The notes beneath the pieces were generated by a model. That model ran no database searches, was not told where the DNA came from, and was given only the letters and a program-made list of their open reading frames with translations. A stretch of 64,000 nucleotides of DNA from CBDHFQ01 sp965262565. Its GTDB lineage: Bacteria > Bacteroidota > Bacteroidia > J057. How positions within the stretch are numbered: position 1 is the stretch's first letter; each line of letters starts with the position of its first letter. This document shows positions 8,068 through 16,750 of this stretch, one piece after another. The translations under genes and the position numbers were made by a program. The stretch lies in NCBI GenBank assembly GCA_965262565.1, contig CBDHFQ010000005.1, positions 248,001 through 312,000 of the forward strand, given 5' to 3'.

Positions 8068-9120
8068 GGCTTTTACCACTCTAAACCCAATAAGACTATT
8101 CGTTACAGTTGGAGAGGCGGCATTACGACTTGCCACTCTTGTATTTTGGGCTTCATCCGAGAAATTTCCTCCTCTCAACACCTTCTCAGATCCTGCTGCA
8201 GGTCCTTGAGGATTAGCAGCGCCAGGGTTGGTTTCCAAATAATACGCCTCTCCGTACCAATCAAAGCACCATTCCTCTACATTTCCACTCAGGTCGAATA
8301 AGCCTAGCTGATTCGCTACAAAAGATTTTACTGGAGCTGTATTTACAAAATTATCAGCCCCTGAGGTAGATGCTAAATTGCCGAAAGTAGACAATTCATT
8401 TTCATTATTTGTCCCAGCCCATACGGTACGATTATTTATTCCCCCTCCCGCAGCAAACTCCCATTCAGCCTCGGTAGGTAATCTGTAATTATCTCCTGTT
8501 TCTCCCGACAACCAATTACAATAAGCTACTGCATCATCCCAGCTCACAAAAATAACGGGACGATCTCCTCGCCCAAATCCCAGGTCTTTTGGCTTTACTC
8601 TTCCAGTCTGATCGCAGAAGAAATCGTATTGTGCAAACGTAATCTCTGTTTCAGACATGTCGAAAGTACCCACAGTGATTTCGTTGACGGGTCGTTCATC
8701 TAAATCTCCTACTTTAGACCCCATAAGAAAATTTCCTCCTTCAATTGGAACCATAGTAGGAAATAATGTCGCTGTAGGAATTTCTATCTCAATATTTTCA
8801 CTGCTTTCACTCTCTACTCCCACACTGTCATTGACGGTTAAAGTAACGGTAAATGTTCCAGATGTTTCAAAGGTATGTGTGAGATTCTGACCTGTTCTTT
8901 CTACACTTCCATCTCCAAAATTCCAATTATACGTTACAGCATTTTCTGAACAACTTGCATCGAACGAAACGGAACAGCCTCCAGCTGCACAAATCGGAGC
9001 ATTAAAAGTAAAACAGGCTACGGCTTGTCCACCAGATCCTGGGGAAGGATCATCATCTCCATTGTTACAGGAAAAATAGCAGCAGGAAAACATACACATT
9101 AGGTACATAAAATTCTTCAT
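8059..9120 (-). CDS. PKD and formylglycine-generating-enzyme-like (SUMF1) lipoprotein
   Basis: The 353-residue product begins with a lipoprotein signal (MKNFMYLMCMFSCCYFSC followed by NNGDDD), so it should be lipid-anchored at the envelope. A PKD domain (about 33-115, with WNFGDGS and GTFTVTLTVND) is followed by an FGE-sulfatase/SUMF1 domain (about 118-353). The latter contains IEGGNFLMGS, NEITVGTFDMSETEITFAQY, RLPTEAEWEFAAGG, LSGNVEEWCFDWYG and the C-terminal VLRGGNFSDEAQ...GFRVVK. Many Bacteroidota relatives of this type lack formylglycine-generating activity and act as gliding- or surface-associated proteins, so catalytic function is uncertain. It is a single gene with a roughly 350-base upstream gap. 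Confidence 0.85.
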   Translation of the reverse strand: MKNFMYLMCMFSCCYFSCNNGDDDPSPGSGGQAVACFTFNAPICAAGGCSVSFDASCSENAVTYNWNFGDGSVERTGQNLTHTFETSGTFTVTLTVNDSVGVESESSENIEIEIPTATLFPTMVPIEGGNFLMGSKVGDLDERPVNEITVGTFDMSETEITFAQYDFFCDQTGRVKPKDLGFGRGDRPVIFVSWDDAVAYCNWLSGETGDNYRLPTEAEWEFAAGGGINNRTVWAGTNNENELSTFGNLASTSGADNFVNTAPVKSFVANQLGLFDLSGNVEEWCFDWYGEAYYLETNPGAANPQGPAAGSEKVLRGGNFSDEAQNTRVASRNAASPTVTNSLIGFRVVKALN

Positions 9121-9467
9121 GGTGTTAACATCTATATGATTAAGTTCTGAATCTGATTTGCTTTGTCTGTAAACATATTCAATCGGAACAATAATTTACA
9201 TGTAAGATAATACAAGGATTAGCATCCATCTACTTATAAGATAGTCCTCTTAACAGCTATAATTTAACATTATTAGCTGCCATTATTACTTAATGATCCT
9301 TTAAGAGAAAAAGTAATAGCTTTGGAGAAAGAAAGTTTTATCGGTGAGGGTTCAATATTGTTAAACCTAAGGAAAAGGAATAACTTATAAAGGGAAAAAA
9401 ATAGATGGCCCTAACTGTTGTGGGCCACCTATATACTATCATATATTCAACTATTTTATCATGTAAG
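9121..9467. other. Intergenic region between SUMF1-like and HdeD-like genes
   Basis: About 350 AT-rich bases without a credible ORF. The right part holds the terminator of the gene at 9468-10202. The left part should contain the promoter of the lipoprotein gene, but I see no confident match to the Bacteroidota TTTG / TAnnTTTG pattern. Confidence 0.5.
9394..9430 (-). terminator. Rho-independent terminator of the HdeD-like gene
   Basis: On the minus strand TGGCCC (9427-9422) pairs with GGGCCA (9411-9406). Two further outer pairs follow after one mismatch, and then a run of T (A-tract 9394-9401 on the plus strand). It lies about 40 bases past the stop of the minus-strand gene ending at 9468. 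Confidence 0.8.
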
Positions 9468-10202
9468 CTAATTCATAGCTTCTGCATTTTTTGCCTCCTG
9501 AACTTCTCCATGTAATTTTTTGATATCATCTCTCAGTCCCTGAAGAAAGACTTGCACATCCTGAGGTTCCTTTTCAGCGTATTCTTGAAGAGCTAAATAC
9601 ATCCTATTAAGCTTATCAGCGGTCTGATGAATGATCTCTTCACCACCCAACTGCATTCTTTTCAGTTTTAGGGATAACATAATAGATCCTATTCCTAAAA
9701 GTATCAGGGCTATACCTGTAAATGCAATAATACTAGCAGCACCAATGACCGGATTTAAGATAATCGCAAATCCCATGAAGGAAGCTAGCACTCCAATAGC
9801 CAGTAACCATCCCCAACCCTTTTCTTCCATCCTGCGGAGTTCAAGTGCAGAACCGATAAAGGTACCACTTCTGTAAAACACCCAAAAACCCAAAAATAAA
9901 GGCAGAATAGTCAGTGAAAGTCCTGGATAGATAAATAATCCCACTCCGAGAATAGCTCCCAATATTCCTGAGGCCAATGTCCAACCCCAACTTTTCAACT
10001 GCTTTCGATTGGAAAGGGCGAAAACAATGTTTCCTATTCCATCGAATAAAATGTTAATGCTAAATAGTATGGAAAGAAAAAGATAGCTTTCTAAAGGTGT
10101 CATGAATACACCTATTCCAGAAATGATTAATACAATACCCACAAGCAAAAAAATCCACCAGTATTTAATGGTTTGCTTGACTCCTTGAATAAAAGTTTCC
10201 AT
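9468..10202 (-). CDS. HdeD-family (DUF308) membrane protein
   Basis: The 244-residue protein has about six transmembrane helices in residues 15-180, arranged as repeated pairs typical of DUF308/HdeD (for example IFLLVGIVLIISGIGVFM and GWTLASGILGAILGVGLFIY). A soluble, helical, charged tail of about 60 residues follows. HdeD proteins are associated with acid and envelope stress in enterobacteria. No molecular activity is established, so a stress role here is inference. The charged tail is longer than in E. coli HdeD and could be a short coiled coil. It has its own terminator, and the Crp-like regulator gene lies about 100 bases upstream on the same strand. Confidence 0.8.
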   Translation of the reverse strand: METFIQGVKQTIKYWWIFLLVGIVLIISGIGVFMTPLESYLFLSILFSINILFDGIGNIVFALSNRKQLKSWGWTLASGILGAILGVGLFIYPGLSLTILPLFLGFWVFYRSGTFIGSALELRRMEEKGWGWLLAIGVLASFMGFAIILNPVIGAASIIAFTGIALILLGIGSIMLSLKLKRMQLGGEEIIHQTADKLNRMYLALQEYAEKEPQDVQVFLQGLRDDIKKLHGEVQEAKNAEAMN

Positions 10203-10299
10203 GTTTTCAGGCTTAAGGTTTTAATATGTGGATGAATGATTTATGAAAAACTGAGGGCCTGAAAATAAATGTTATGTAACAGCGATCCATTGAATTAAT

Positions 10300-10893
10300 T
10301 CAACTCTTCAACTTTTTCTGTAATTTACTGTACCACTCAGGGCTAACTCCCATAAATTCAGCCACATAATATGCAGGAAGTTTTTCAAATAGAATGGGAA
10401 ACTTTTCTTTCGAATAGCGAAGGAAATCCAGGGAACTTAAGGCAAGTAAACTACTCCTGGCTTCGTAGATAGTGACAAAATCGCTAATAATTCCGTGAAT
10501 AAATAGATAATTGAATCCTCTAAATCTTAGTATCCAACTATAAATCAGCTGTTTACTAAACTTCATTAGTACTGCATCTTCTATAGCTTCCAATTCATAT
10601 TTTGTAAATTCATCTGTAAAAAAGCTATCAGGGCAAGCCATGAAGTCAAATTGTTCCTTAAAATGAAACCATATTGCTTTACTTTGACCATCTTCCAATA
10701 CCTGAGAGCATTTAAAACTCCCTTCTACAATATAGTAGAGATCCTGACTTAAGGAATTATATCTTACAAGAACCTCCCCCTTATTGATGGTTAATAATTT
10801 GTAGTTTGCTTCTGCTTCAACCCAAAAAGCATCTTCTAATGGAAAGGTAGAAGAGGTAATATCATTCAAACGATATCTAAATTTGTCGATCAT
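10300..10893 (-). CDS. Crp/Fnr-family transcriptional regulator
   Basis: The 197-residue protein has a cyclic-nucleotide-binding-like beta-roll (about 25-115, with NKGEVLVRYNSLSQDLYYIV), a dimerisation helix, and a short C-terminal helix-turn-helix whose recognition part is VAEFMGVSPEWYSKLQKKL. I start at the ATG at 10893. A TTG at 10899 adds two residues. The typical arginine/serine cAMP phosphate cassette is not evident, so the effector is unlikely to be cAMP. There are no Fnr-type N-terminal cysteines. Whether it controls the downstream HdeD-like gene, about 100 bases away on the same strand, is only suggested by proximity. Confidence 0.8.
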   Translation of the reverse strand: MIDKFRYRLNDITSSTFPLEDAFWVEAEANYKLLTINKGEVLVRYNSLSQDLYYIVEGSFKCSQVLEDGQSKAIWFHFKEQFDFMACPDSFFTDEFTKYELEAIEDAVLMKFSKQLIYSWILRFRGFNYLFIHGIISDFVTIYEARSSLLALSSLDFLRYSKEKFPILFEKLPAYYVAEFMGVSPEWYSKLQKKLKS

Positions 10894-11053
10894 TTCCAAA
10901 ACATATTTCTATTTTCTAAACCTAAAAACAGGAGTGCTGGCGGTAGAAAGGACTCTCTTTGGATGAGGAAACCTCAAAGTTACATTAAATGACAGTATAG
11001 ACCAATACCATATCAATTGTTTGAGATGAAAACATAATTCCATCCTGTATTGC

Positions 11054-11881
11054 CTATTTCCACCCTACGATTTCCACCGGTGCAATCAATCCTTGTTTAA
11101 TGTTTTCCAGCATATTCTCAATTTTTTCTGCAGTAGCCTCCTGCATTAACAGATGTAATCCCAAGGCAGATCCACCTTCCTTTTTCCTTCTTTCCTGCAA
11201 CTTTTCAAAAAATGTTAGCGCATAATCTCTCCGGTTGTGGATCACCTTGATTTGAAATCCCCCATTTTTCAATTCCTTTGCATAATCTTCAGGAGAACCA
11301 AGGTGGCTGATATGATGTTGATTGGCCCACGGAACCGGATATACTAACTCCCCCTCTTTCAACCTCATAATATCGTATATACCATAAAATCCTCCTTGCT
11401 TAACTACCCTGAATACTTCTTCAAAGACCATCCTTTTATGCAGTATATTCATACCCACATGAATCATATAAGCCCCATGAACATATTCATCCTCAAAAGG
11501 TAAGTTTATTGCATTCCCTACCTGAAGGTGAACCTGGCTAGTAAGACCTACCCATTGACTTAATTTATTTCCCACCTCCACGTATTCTGGAGTCAGATCT
11601 ATCCCTATGACCGAATTTTGAAAAGAGTGAGCCATATATCTGGCAGGCCCTCCTAAGCCACATCCTATATCCAGGATAATATCTTTTTTGTCTACCGAGA
11701 AGCGAGAAAAAAAGTGTTCCGTAGCATCTCTGCCACCGATATGAAATTCATCTACCCCTTTTAAGTCTTCCAGGGTCAATGCATCAGGCGATTTTCCCAG
11801 TTGTATAAGGGCGCGGTGAATAGCATCTATTAGCCCGGCCCGTGAATAATGGTTGGATATGAGCTGATCGTCTTGCATCAT
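11054..11881 (-). CDS. SAM-dependent methyltransferase (class I, UbiE/tocopherol-type)
   Basis: The 275-residue protein contains a Rossmann SAM-binding domain with motif I ILDIGCGLGGPARYMA, the acidic loop VIGIDLTPEYVEVG, NLPFEDEYVHGAYMIHVGMN and RVVKQGGFYGIYDI. The architecture resembles small-molecule C- or N-methyltransferases of the UbiE/gamma-tocopherol/sarcosine group, but I cannot assign the substrate. An N-terminal helical region of about 60 residues precedes the core. The gene starts six bases after the stop of the CDF transporter gene on the same strand, so the two are probably one transcript. Confidence 0.8.
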   Translation of the reverse strand: MMQDDQLISNHYSRAGLIDAIHRALIQLGKSPDALTLEDLKGVDEFHIGGRDATEHFFSRFSVDKKDIILDIGCGLGGPARYMAHSFQNSVIGIDLTPEYVEVGNKLSQWVGLTSQVHLQVGNAINLPFEDEYVHGAYMIHVGMNILHKRMVFEEVFRVVKQGGFYGIYDIMRLKEGELVYPVPWANQHHISHLGSPEDYAKELKNGGFQIKVIHNRRDYALTFFEKLQERRKKEGGSALGLHLLMQEATAEKIENMLENIKQGLIAPVEIVGWK

Positions 11882-11887
11882 CCCGTG

Positions 11888-12817
11888 TTAGGCCAATCCT
11901 TTTCTAGCTTCCGTCGAAAATGCTTTGGCCTCAATAAATATTCGCTTGACAATGGGATGCTTTTCCCGAATTTGTGACTCCATCCTTATAATGGCTGCTT
12001 CTATTTCATCCGCTGTTAATTCATCCTTAAATTCAACATCTAAGGCTAATAAGACAACCTCAGGCCCAAAATGCAGAGTCAAAGGACGCTGAGCTCTTCC
12101 TGCAGCAGGATCATTAGCCACAATCTCATAAATACTGTTTCTAATTTCAGGATCAGCACTTTCTCCAATCAACAGCGCCTTAGTTTCATATGCCAGGAGA
12201 ATGGCTATAATCGTCAACAACACTCCAATAATAACGGAAGCTAAGCCGTCGAACATAGGCTCATTCAAGGTATGTCCTAAATAAACTCCAGCTAACGCGA
12301 CCAATAATCCCAACAAGGCTGCAGCATCTTCAAAGATGACGGCAAAAGCTGCAGGATCTTTGCTCGTACGAATGGCTTCCCAAAATGGTTTTTTCCCCCT
12401 TGTCTTATTGAAACTCTTTAATGCAAAAAATAAGGCGGCTCCTTCAAATACGATGGCTAGCGCTAACACTATATAGCTTATCGTTGGATCCCCTATTTCT
12501 TCGGGATGTAGTAGATGCTTGATGCCTTCATAGAAAGATATGCCACCCCCAATGGCGAAAATCATTACGGCTACTACCAGGGACCAAAAGTAAAGTTCCT
12601 TTCCATGACCTAAAGGATGTTCTGGATCGGCGGGCTTTTTACTTCGATTAATGCCATATAATAATAAGAATCCATTTCCAGAATCCACGAGGGAATGAAT
12701 TCCCTCTGATAGCATTGCGGAACTACCGCTAATACCTGCTGCCACAAATTTTGAAATTGCAATCCCTAGATTTGCTGCTATTGCGGCATAAATGGGACCT
12801 TTAGCTGTACCTGCCAT
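11888..12817 (-). CDS. Cation diffusion facilitator (CDF) family transporter
   Basis: The 309-residue inner-membrane protein has about six helices (residues 10-215) and a cytosolic C-terminal domain (about 220-300). The metal-site signatures are SEGIHSLVDSGNG in TM2 (HxxxD) and FEDAAALLGLLVA in TM5, the ZnT9/TMEM163-like variant in which the TM5 histidine is replaced by glutamate. CDF proteins exchange Zn2+, Mn2+, Fe2+ or Co2+ for protons. The ion is not predictable here. It lies 14 bases after the proA stop and six bases before the methyltransferase, so it extends the proBA transcription unit. Confidence 0.88.
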   Translation of the reverse strand: MAGTAKGPIYAAIAANLGIAISKFVAAGISGSSAMLSEGIHSLVDSGNGFLLLYGINRSKKPADPEHPLGHGKELYFWSLVVAVMIFAIGGGISFYEGIKHLLHPEEIGDPTISYIVLALAIVFEGAALFFALKSFNKTRGKKPFWEAIRTSKDPAAFAVIFEDAAALLGLLVALAGVYLGHTLNEPMFDGLASVIIGVLLTIIAILLAYETKALLIGESADPEIRNSIYEIVANDPAAGRAQRPLTLHFGPEVVLLALDVEFKDELTADEIEAAIIRMESQIREKHPIVKRIFIEAKAFSTEARKGLA

Positions 12818-12831
12818 ATGATGTTAACAAT

Positions 12832-14088
12832 TTATCTGGTATGGCCGTTACCTCTGACGACCCATTTTTCAGTAATCAACTTTTCCAGAGCAAAAGGACC
12901 TCTGGCATGTAGTTTTTGAGTAGATATCCCGATTTCCGCGCCTAATCCAAAAGCTCCTCCGTCAGTGAAGCGCGTAGATGCATTAGCATAAACAGCAGCT
13001 GCATCAACTGAACGTAAAAATCGCTCACAAATTTCCGAATTCTCTGATACGATCGCCTCAGAATGACGAGAAGAGTAGGTATTAATATGTTCCAATGCGT
13101 CTTGCCACCCTTTTAACACACGAATAGAACAGGCATAGGATAAAAACTCCCTTCCAAAATCACGCTCTTCTCCTTGCCGCAGATAATCATACCCATACTT
13201 CCCTAAGATCTGATATGCCTGTTCGTCAGCAAATACCTCTACCTGATACTGCCTAAACCCTTCCTGCAGCATCGGTAAGAATAGTTCCGCCACTTCTTCA
13301 TCTACTAATACAGTGTCAAGTGCATTGCACACCGAGGGACGAGAAACTTTCGCATTGACCACTATATCTCTTGCCTTTTTCAAATCGGCCTCTTTGTGAA
13401 CGTATGTATGACATACGCCAGCTCCTGTTTCTATGGTAGGAACTGTGGCATGTTGACGAACATAATCTATTAATTGCTGAGAACCTCTGGGAATAATAAT
13501 ATCTATGTATGTATCTGCGGTCAACATTTCCTGTACAAGCGAGCGATCAGTTGGAAGTAAACTCACTGCTTCCTTTGGAATAAGATGCTTTTCTAACGCT
13601 TTATGTACCAAACTAACCAATATAGTGTTACTATAAATAGCATCTGATCCTCCTCTTAACACTACTGCATTACCCGACCTGATACATAAAGCTACTACAT
13701 CAATCGTTACGTTAGGTCTGGATTCGTAAATAATGCCTACAACGCCAAGAGGTACAGATATCTTTTGAATATTCAATCCTTCAGAAGTGGTCCTTTCCAA
13801 TAACACTTTATATGTGGGATCTGGTAAGTTTGACACAGCATCAATCCCTTCTAATAATCCTATAATTCGAGTTGGAGTTAAGCGAAGTCGATCCTTTTTC
13901 GGATTACCATCATCCATTCTTATCAAATCTTTCTCATTCTCCATGAGAATATTAGCTTCATTAGCAGCAATTAAGTCAGCTAAGGTTTGAAGCACCTCCT
14001 TCTTTTGATTATCTGTCAAGCTACTGATATAGTGCGATGCGCTTCTCGTTTGCTTTAGAACAGACTGAATAGAAATGGTAGATTGCAT
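12832..14088 (-). CDS. proA: Glutamate-5-semialdehyde dehydrogenase (gamma-glutamyl phosphate reductase)
   Basis: The 418-residue aldehyde-dehydrogenase-fold enzyme reduces gamma-glutamyl phosphate to glutamate-5-semialdehyde with NADPH in proline synthesis. Visible features are GVVGIIYESRPNVTIDV, the nucleotide-binding LRGGSDAIYSN, PRGSQQLIDYV, the catalytic cysteine in SRPSVCNALDTVLV and GAEIGISTQKLHARGPFALE near the C-terminus. I start at the ATG at 14088 (MQSTISIQ). A GTG at 14109 would add seven residues. It follows proB by about 64 bases on the same strand, the usual proBA order. Confidence 0.95.
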   Translation of the reverse strand: MQSTISIQSVLKQTRSASHYISSLTDNQKKEVLQTLADLIAANEANILMENEKDLIRMDDGNPKKDRLRLTPTRIIGLLEGIDAVSNLPDPTYKVLLERTTSEGLNIQKISVPLGVVGIIYESRPNVTIDVVALCIRSGNAVVLRGGSDAIYSNTILVSLVHKALEKHLIPKEAVSLLPTDRSLVQEMLTADTYIDIIIPRGSQQLIDYVRQHATVPTIETGAGVCHTYVHKEADLKKARDIVVNAKVSRPSVCNALDTVLVDEEVAELFLPMLQEGFRQYQVEVFADEQAYQILGKYGYDYLRQGEERDFGREFLSYACSIRVLKGWQDALEHINTYSSRHSEAIVSENSEICERFLRSVDAAAVYANASTRFTDGGAFGLGAEIGISTQKLHARGPFALEKLITEKWVVRGNGHTR

Positions 14089-14152
14089 AATGGCCGATAA
14101 TGAAAACACTAATGCTTATCTGGATACAATGTTAGTGATAACAAATGGAAAA

Positions 14153-15190
14153 TCATCGTAATAATACAATTTCATCAGCATGAGCTACTTCGACTCCTTT
14201 CACTCCTAAATATTGACGAAGGGAATCAGAATCTATTTTTGATCTCCCTAAGCCGATAAGTTCTTCGTCAGGCCCTACAATTTCAACTACCTCACCTTTG
14301 GTGAAGCTGTATAATATGTGCGTAATACCTACAGCCAACAGGCTTTTTCGTTCTAACAAAGCTTTACAAGCACCAATATCTACCTGAACCTTGCCACTTA
14401 CCAAACTCCCGCTCGCTAACCATTTCCTTCTTGCGGTATGAGAAGAACGCTTTGGTTCAAATTGAGTTCCTACCTCACCTTTCATAGCTCGCAGGATACT
14501 TTGCTCTTCGCGCAGTCCAAAAATAATCACTCTAATTCCCATCTTAGTTGCTAATCTGGCAAACGTTAGCTTGGAAATCATGCCGCCTAATCCTAAAGTA
14601 GAGGTGTCTTTACGAGCCCAGGACAGAACTTCCGAGTCTACATTATGAATATGTTTTATAAGTCTATTTTCAGGATCATATAGTCCGGGAACAGAAGTGC
14701 CTATAAGTAGTCGTTCCGCTCCAAAACCGACAGCAATCAAGGTAGCTAACTCATCATTATCCGAAAATTGAAGTTCTACATTGCTTACAACATCATTTTC
14801 ATTCGCAATGGGAATCACGCCATGTTCCCAGAGTTTCTCAAACGTTTCCCTTAATTGTAGAAATTGTTTTCTATTTGAAAAATGCTGTCTTTCACACAGG
14901 CTTTGAGCAATAGTGATTCGATAAGGAGATAAAAACTGGGCGTATTTGGAGAGTAACAGTGGATTTCCGATGGCTGCAGCGGCTTTGCGCTCTACTATAC
15001 TTCCCCCATAATTCGTTAATTGAGCTTTTCCAGTTCCTACTGCGCCAGAGGAAACGATCACGATACGGTGTAGATGGTTCAACTGGGCTATTTGTCGGGC
15101 GATTTCTACAAGAACTGGCTCATCCAGGGTTCCATTTGAGTTAGTAATGGAAGAAGTGCCAATTTTAAGAACCAGTAAGGGTTTTTCCAT
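14153..15190 (-). CDS. proB: Glutamate 5-kinase
   Basis: The 345-residue enzyme phosphorylates glutamate on the gamma carboxyl, the first and feedback-controlled step of proline synthesis. It has an amino-acid-kinase domain (about 1-245, with KIGTSSITNSNG, VSSGAVGTGKAQL, PIANENDVVS, FSDNDELATLIA and TLGLGGMISKLTFA) and a C-terminal PUA domain (about 265-345). The ATG at 15190 gives the family N-terminus MEKPLLVLKIGTSS. A TTG at 15205, overlapping the stop of the upstream thioesterase gene, is possible. The tight spacing to that gene suggests one operon with proA and the CDF transporter. Confidence 0.93.
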   Translation of the reverse strand: MEKPLLVLKIGTSSITNSNGTLDEPVLVEIARQIAQLNHLHRIVIVSSGAVGTGKAQLTNYGGSIVERKAAAAIGNPLLLSKYAQFLSPYRITIAQSLCERQHFSNRKQFLQLRETFEKLWEHGVIPIANENDVVSNVELQFSDNDELATLIAVGFGAERLLIGTSVPGLYDPENRLIKHIHNVDSEVLSWARKDTSTLGLGGMISKLTFARLATKMGIRVIIFGLREEQSILRAMKGEVGTQFEPKRSSHTARRKWLASGSLVSGKVQVDIGACKALLERKSLLAVGITHILYSFTKGEVVEIVGPDEELIGLGRSKIDSDSLRQYLGVKGVEVAHADEIVLLR

Positions 15191-15201
15191 GAAAAAGCTG
15201 T

Positions 15202-15618
15202 TCAATATCCTCTCATCAACATATCCCTCATCCTACCTACAATAGGGATAGCTCTACCCTTTTCCAGGTCTTTAACTACATAGGTCATCTCAGCTTCGAT
15301 AATTATGTCTCCTGAATTACGCATTAAAATGGTTTGTTGTAGGGTAATGCTCTTATCTCCCATTTTCTTGAGAAAGGTCTCTATGTCCATCACATCACCT
15401 AATTTTGCAGGAGCGCGATAATCGACATTAGAATTAACCAATACCAAAGCTAATCCTAATTCAATGAACATACCAGACTCAAATAATCCATGATAGTGAT
15501 TCCAACGTGCCTCCTCTAACAATTCCATGAATTTAGCGTTGCTCACTTGTCCATAGAAGTCGAGGATATATCCTCTAACAGTGATTTCTGTTACGGATTT
15601 TTGAGTAGAGGCGTCCAT
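15202..15618 (-). CDS. Acyl-CoA thioesterase (4HBT hotdog family, YbgC/FadM-like)
   Basis: The 138-residue single-hotdog protein has the helix-strand segment YILDFYGQVSNAKFMELLEEARW and the VNSNVDYRAPAKLGDVMDIET strand typical of 4-hydroxybenzoyl-CoA-thioesterase-like enzymes. It should hydrolyse acyl-CoA thioesters in the cytosol. The usual Asp in the Y-x-D-x-x-G-H-V motif corresponds to DFYGQVSN, where the histidine is replaced by glutamine, so substrate or mechanism may be shifted. The stop lies 11 bases upstream of the proB ATG (or overlaps its alternative TTG), implying cotranscription with proBA without an obvious metabolic link. Confidence 0.85.
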   Translation of the reverse strand: MDASTQKSVTEITVRGYILDFYGQVSNAKFMELLEEARWNHYHGLFESGMFIELGLALVLVNSNVDYRAPAKLGDVMDIETFLKKMGDKSITLQQTILMRNSGDIIIEAEMTYVVKDLEKGRAIPIVGRMRDMLMRGY

Positions 15619-15733
15619 TTATTTTTTAGTTTAAGTGTGTAATATTGCAAAGAATCTTGAAAGTGCGAAATGCAAACAAAAAAAACATACAATAAAGTAT
15701 ATGTATTTGAAAAGCGACTCCAGCACTGCGAAT

Positions 15734-16189
15734 TTACTCTGATCTATACCAATATTGTGTTCTTCCGGCAAGTGGAATTCCGATGTAGCCTCTTAGTTTT
15801 ATCGTATCATTATTTTTCAACTCTATATAGCAGTTATACACATTCCCATTAGAAGGATCAAGAATATTCCCATTGTCCCATCTTCCTCCGTTTTTCTCCA
15901 GACCTTCCAGAATTCTCATCCCTATAATAGGCATACCATTTCTGGGATCTTGTTCTTTACATTCTGAACATACTGGATTAGGATCTTCCCCAGGTTCAGG
16001 AAAGAAGTCGATAATTTTCCCATACAGTTTTCCTTCATTCTCATAAATTTCCACAATGGATCTCGGCTTCAGGCTTTCGTCATCAATCGTTTTCCACTTA
16101 CCCAGAGGCGACTGTGCTTTTGTGGTAAGCATACTGACCCCTATCATTAAGCAAACAATCAAGACCTTTCTTACTGCTTTTACTTTCAT
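15734..16189 (-). CDS. DUF2147 family secreted protein
   Basis: The 151-residue protein starts with a signal peptide (MKVKAVRKVLIVCLMIGVSM...TTKAQ). The mature part begins SPLGKWKTIDDESLKPRSIV, followed by the DUF2147 hallmarks YENEGKLYGKIIDFF, GMRILEGLEK and GNILDPSNGNVYNCYIEL, which form a small lipocalin-like beta-barrel. Two cysteines (CSEC) are spaced as a possible disulfide or metal pair. The function of the family is unknown, and a periplasmic location is expected. It is monocistronic, with 115 bases to the thioesterase gene and a 560-base gap upstream. Confidence 0.85.
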   Translation of the reverse strand: MKVKAVRKVLIVCLMIGVSMLTTKAQSPLGKWKTIDDESLKPRSIVEIYENEGKLYGKIIDFFPEPGEDPNPVCSECKEQDPRNGMPIIGMRILEGLEKNGGRWDNGNILDPSNGNVYNCYIELKNNDTIKLRGYIGIPLAGRTQYWYRSE

Positions 16190-16750
16190 AATTAATAGGT
16201 TAATTGATATAACAATATAAAAATGTAAAATAAGCTCAAACTAAAAGTGTTTAAGATTTATTTATATTCTCTTCACTTTTTGGATAAATAGTAGCTAAAG
16301 TCTAACGCTACGGAAATTGGCTTGTAATTGTTTGTTAATAGGCTTTTCAGTAATTTTGATAGTCATTGGGATTTAGCTAACAATTAAGTTAGTTTTCGTC
16401 ATCTAATAGGTCTTTGCATATGTTATTGGGCTCATACTACTTGAACGACATACCCATGTGAATGCCATACGTTTTTAAAAACTAACACTATTTTTAATTG
16501 GGGATGTGCTCATTATGTCAAGGGCGGGCCTCCATCTCTTCGGAGATTTCTTCGCACTTAACCGTGCATATGAAGGACAGAGGATTACCGAAACATGTTG
16601 GCGTCTCCATCTATGTCTTTTTGGGGTTTTTCTAAACTCCTGGCATTTATGTGGGTTTATTTTTTGTCTATTGACTACCTACTGTTAGTCTAATATACTT
16701 CCCTCCAGCTTGCTGATTAAGCCTAACATACCAATGTTTATCTGAACACC
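16190..16750. other. 560-base intergenic region with a GC-richer structured island
   Basis: Most of this stretch is very AT-rich and non-coding. Bases 16521-16620 stand out: by hand count 49 of 100 are G or C, and two compact hairpins lie side by side. One is ATCTC-TTCG-GAGAT (16534-16547), with a UUCG-type tetraloop. The other is GCAC-ttaacc-GTGC (16554-16567). The eight bases CTCCATCT occur twice (near 16530 and 16614). A short ORF across it (16506-16688) has no recognisable protein features. It could be a small RNA or the remnant of a mobile element. I recognise no known family. Confidence 0.35.

Noticed and set aside
15190..15205. TTG start of proB overlapping the thioesterase stop
   Set aside because: An in-frame ATG 15 bases downstream gives the normal family N-terminus. 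The TTG is retained only as an alternative.
16506..16688. Short plus-strand ORF of 60 codons in the gap before the anti-sigma-like gene
   Set aside because: The composition is atypical for coding sequence here, it has no recognisable motif or signal peptide, and it overlaps RNA-like hairpins, so I treat it as non-coding.
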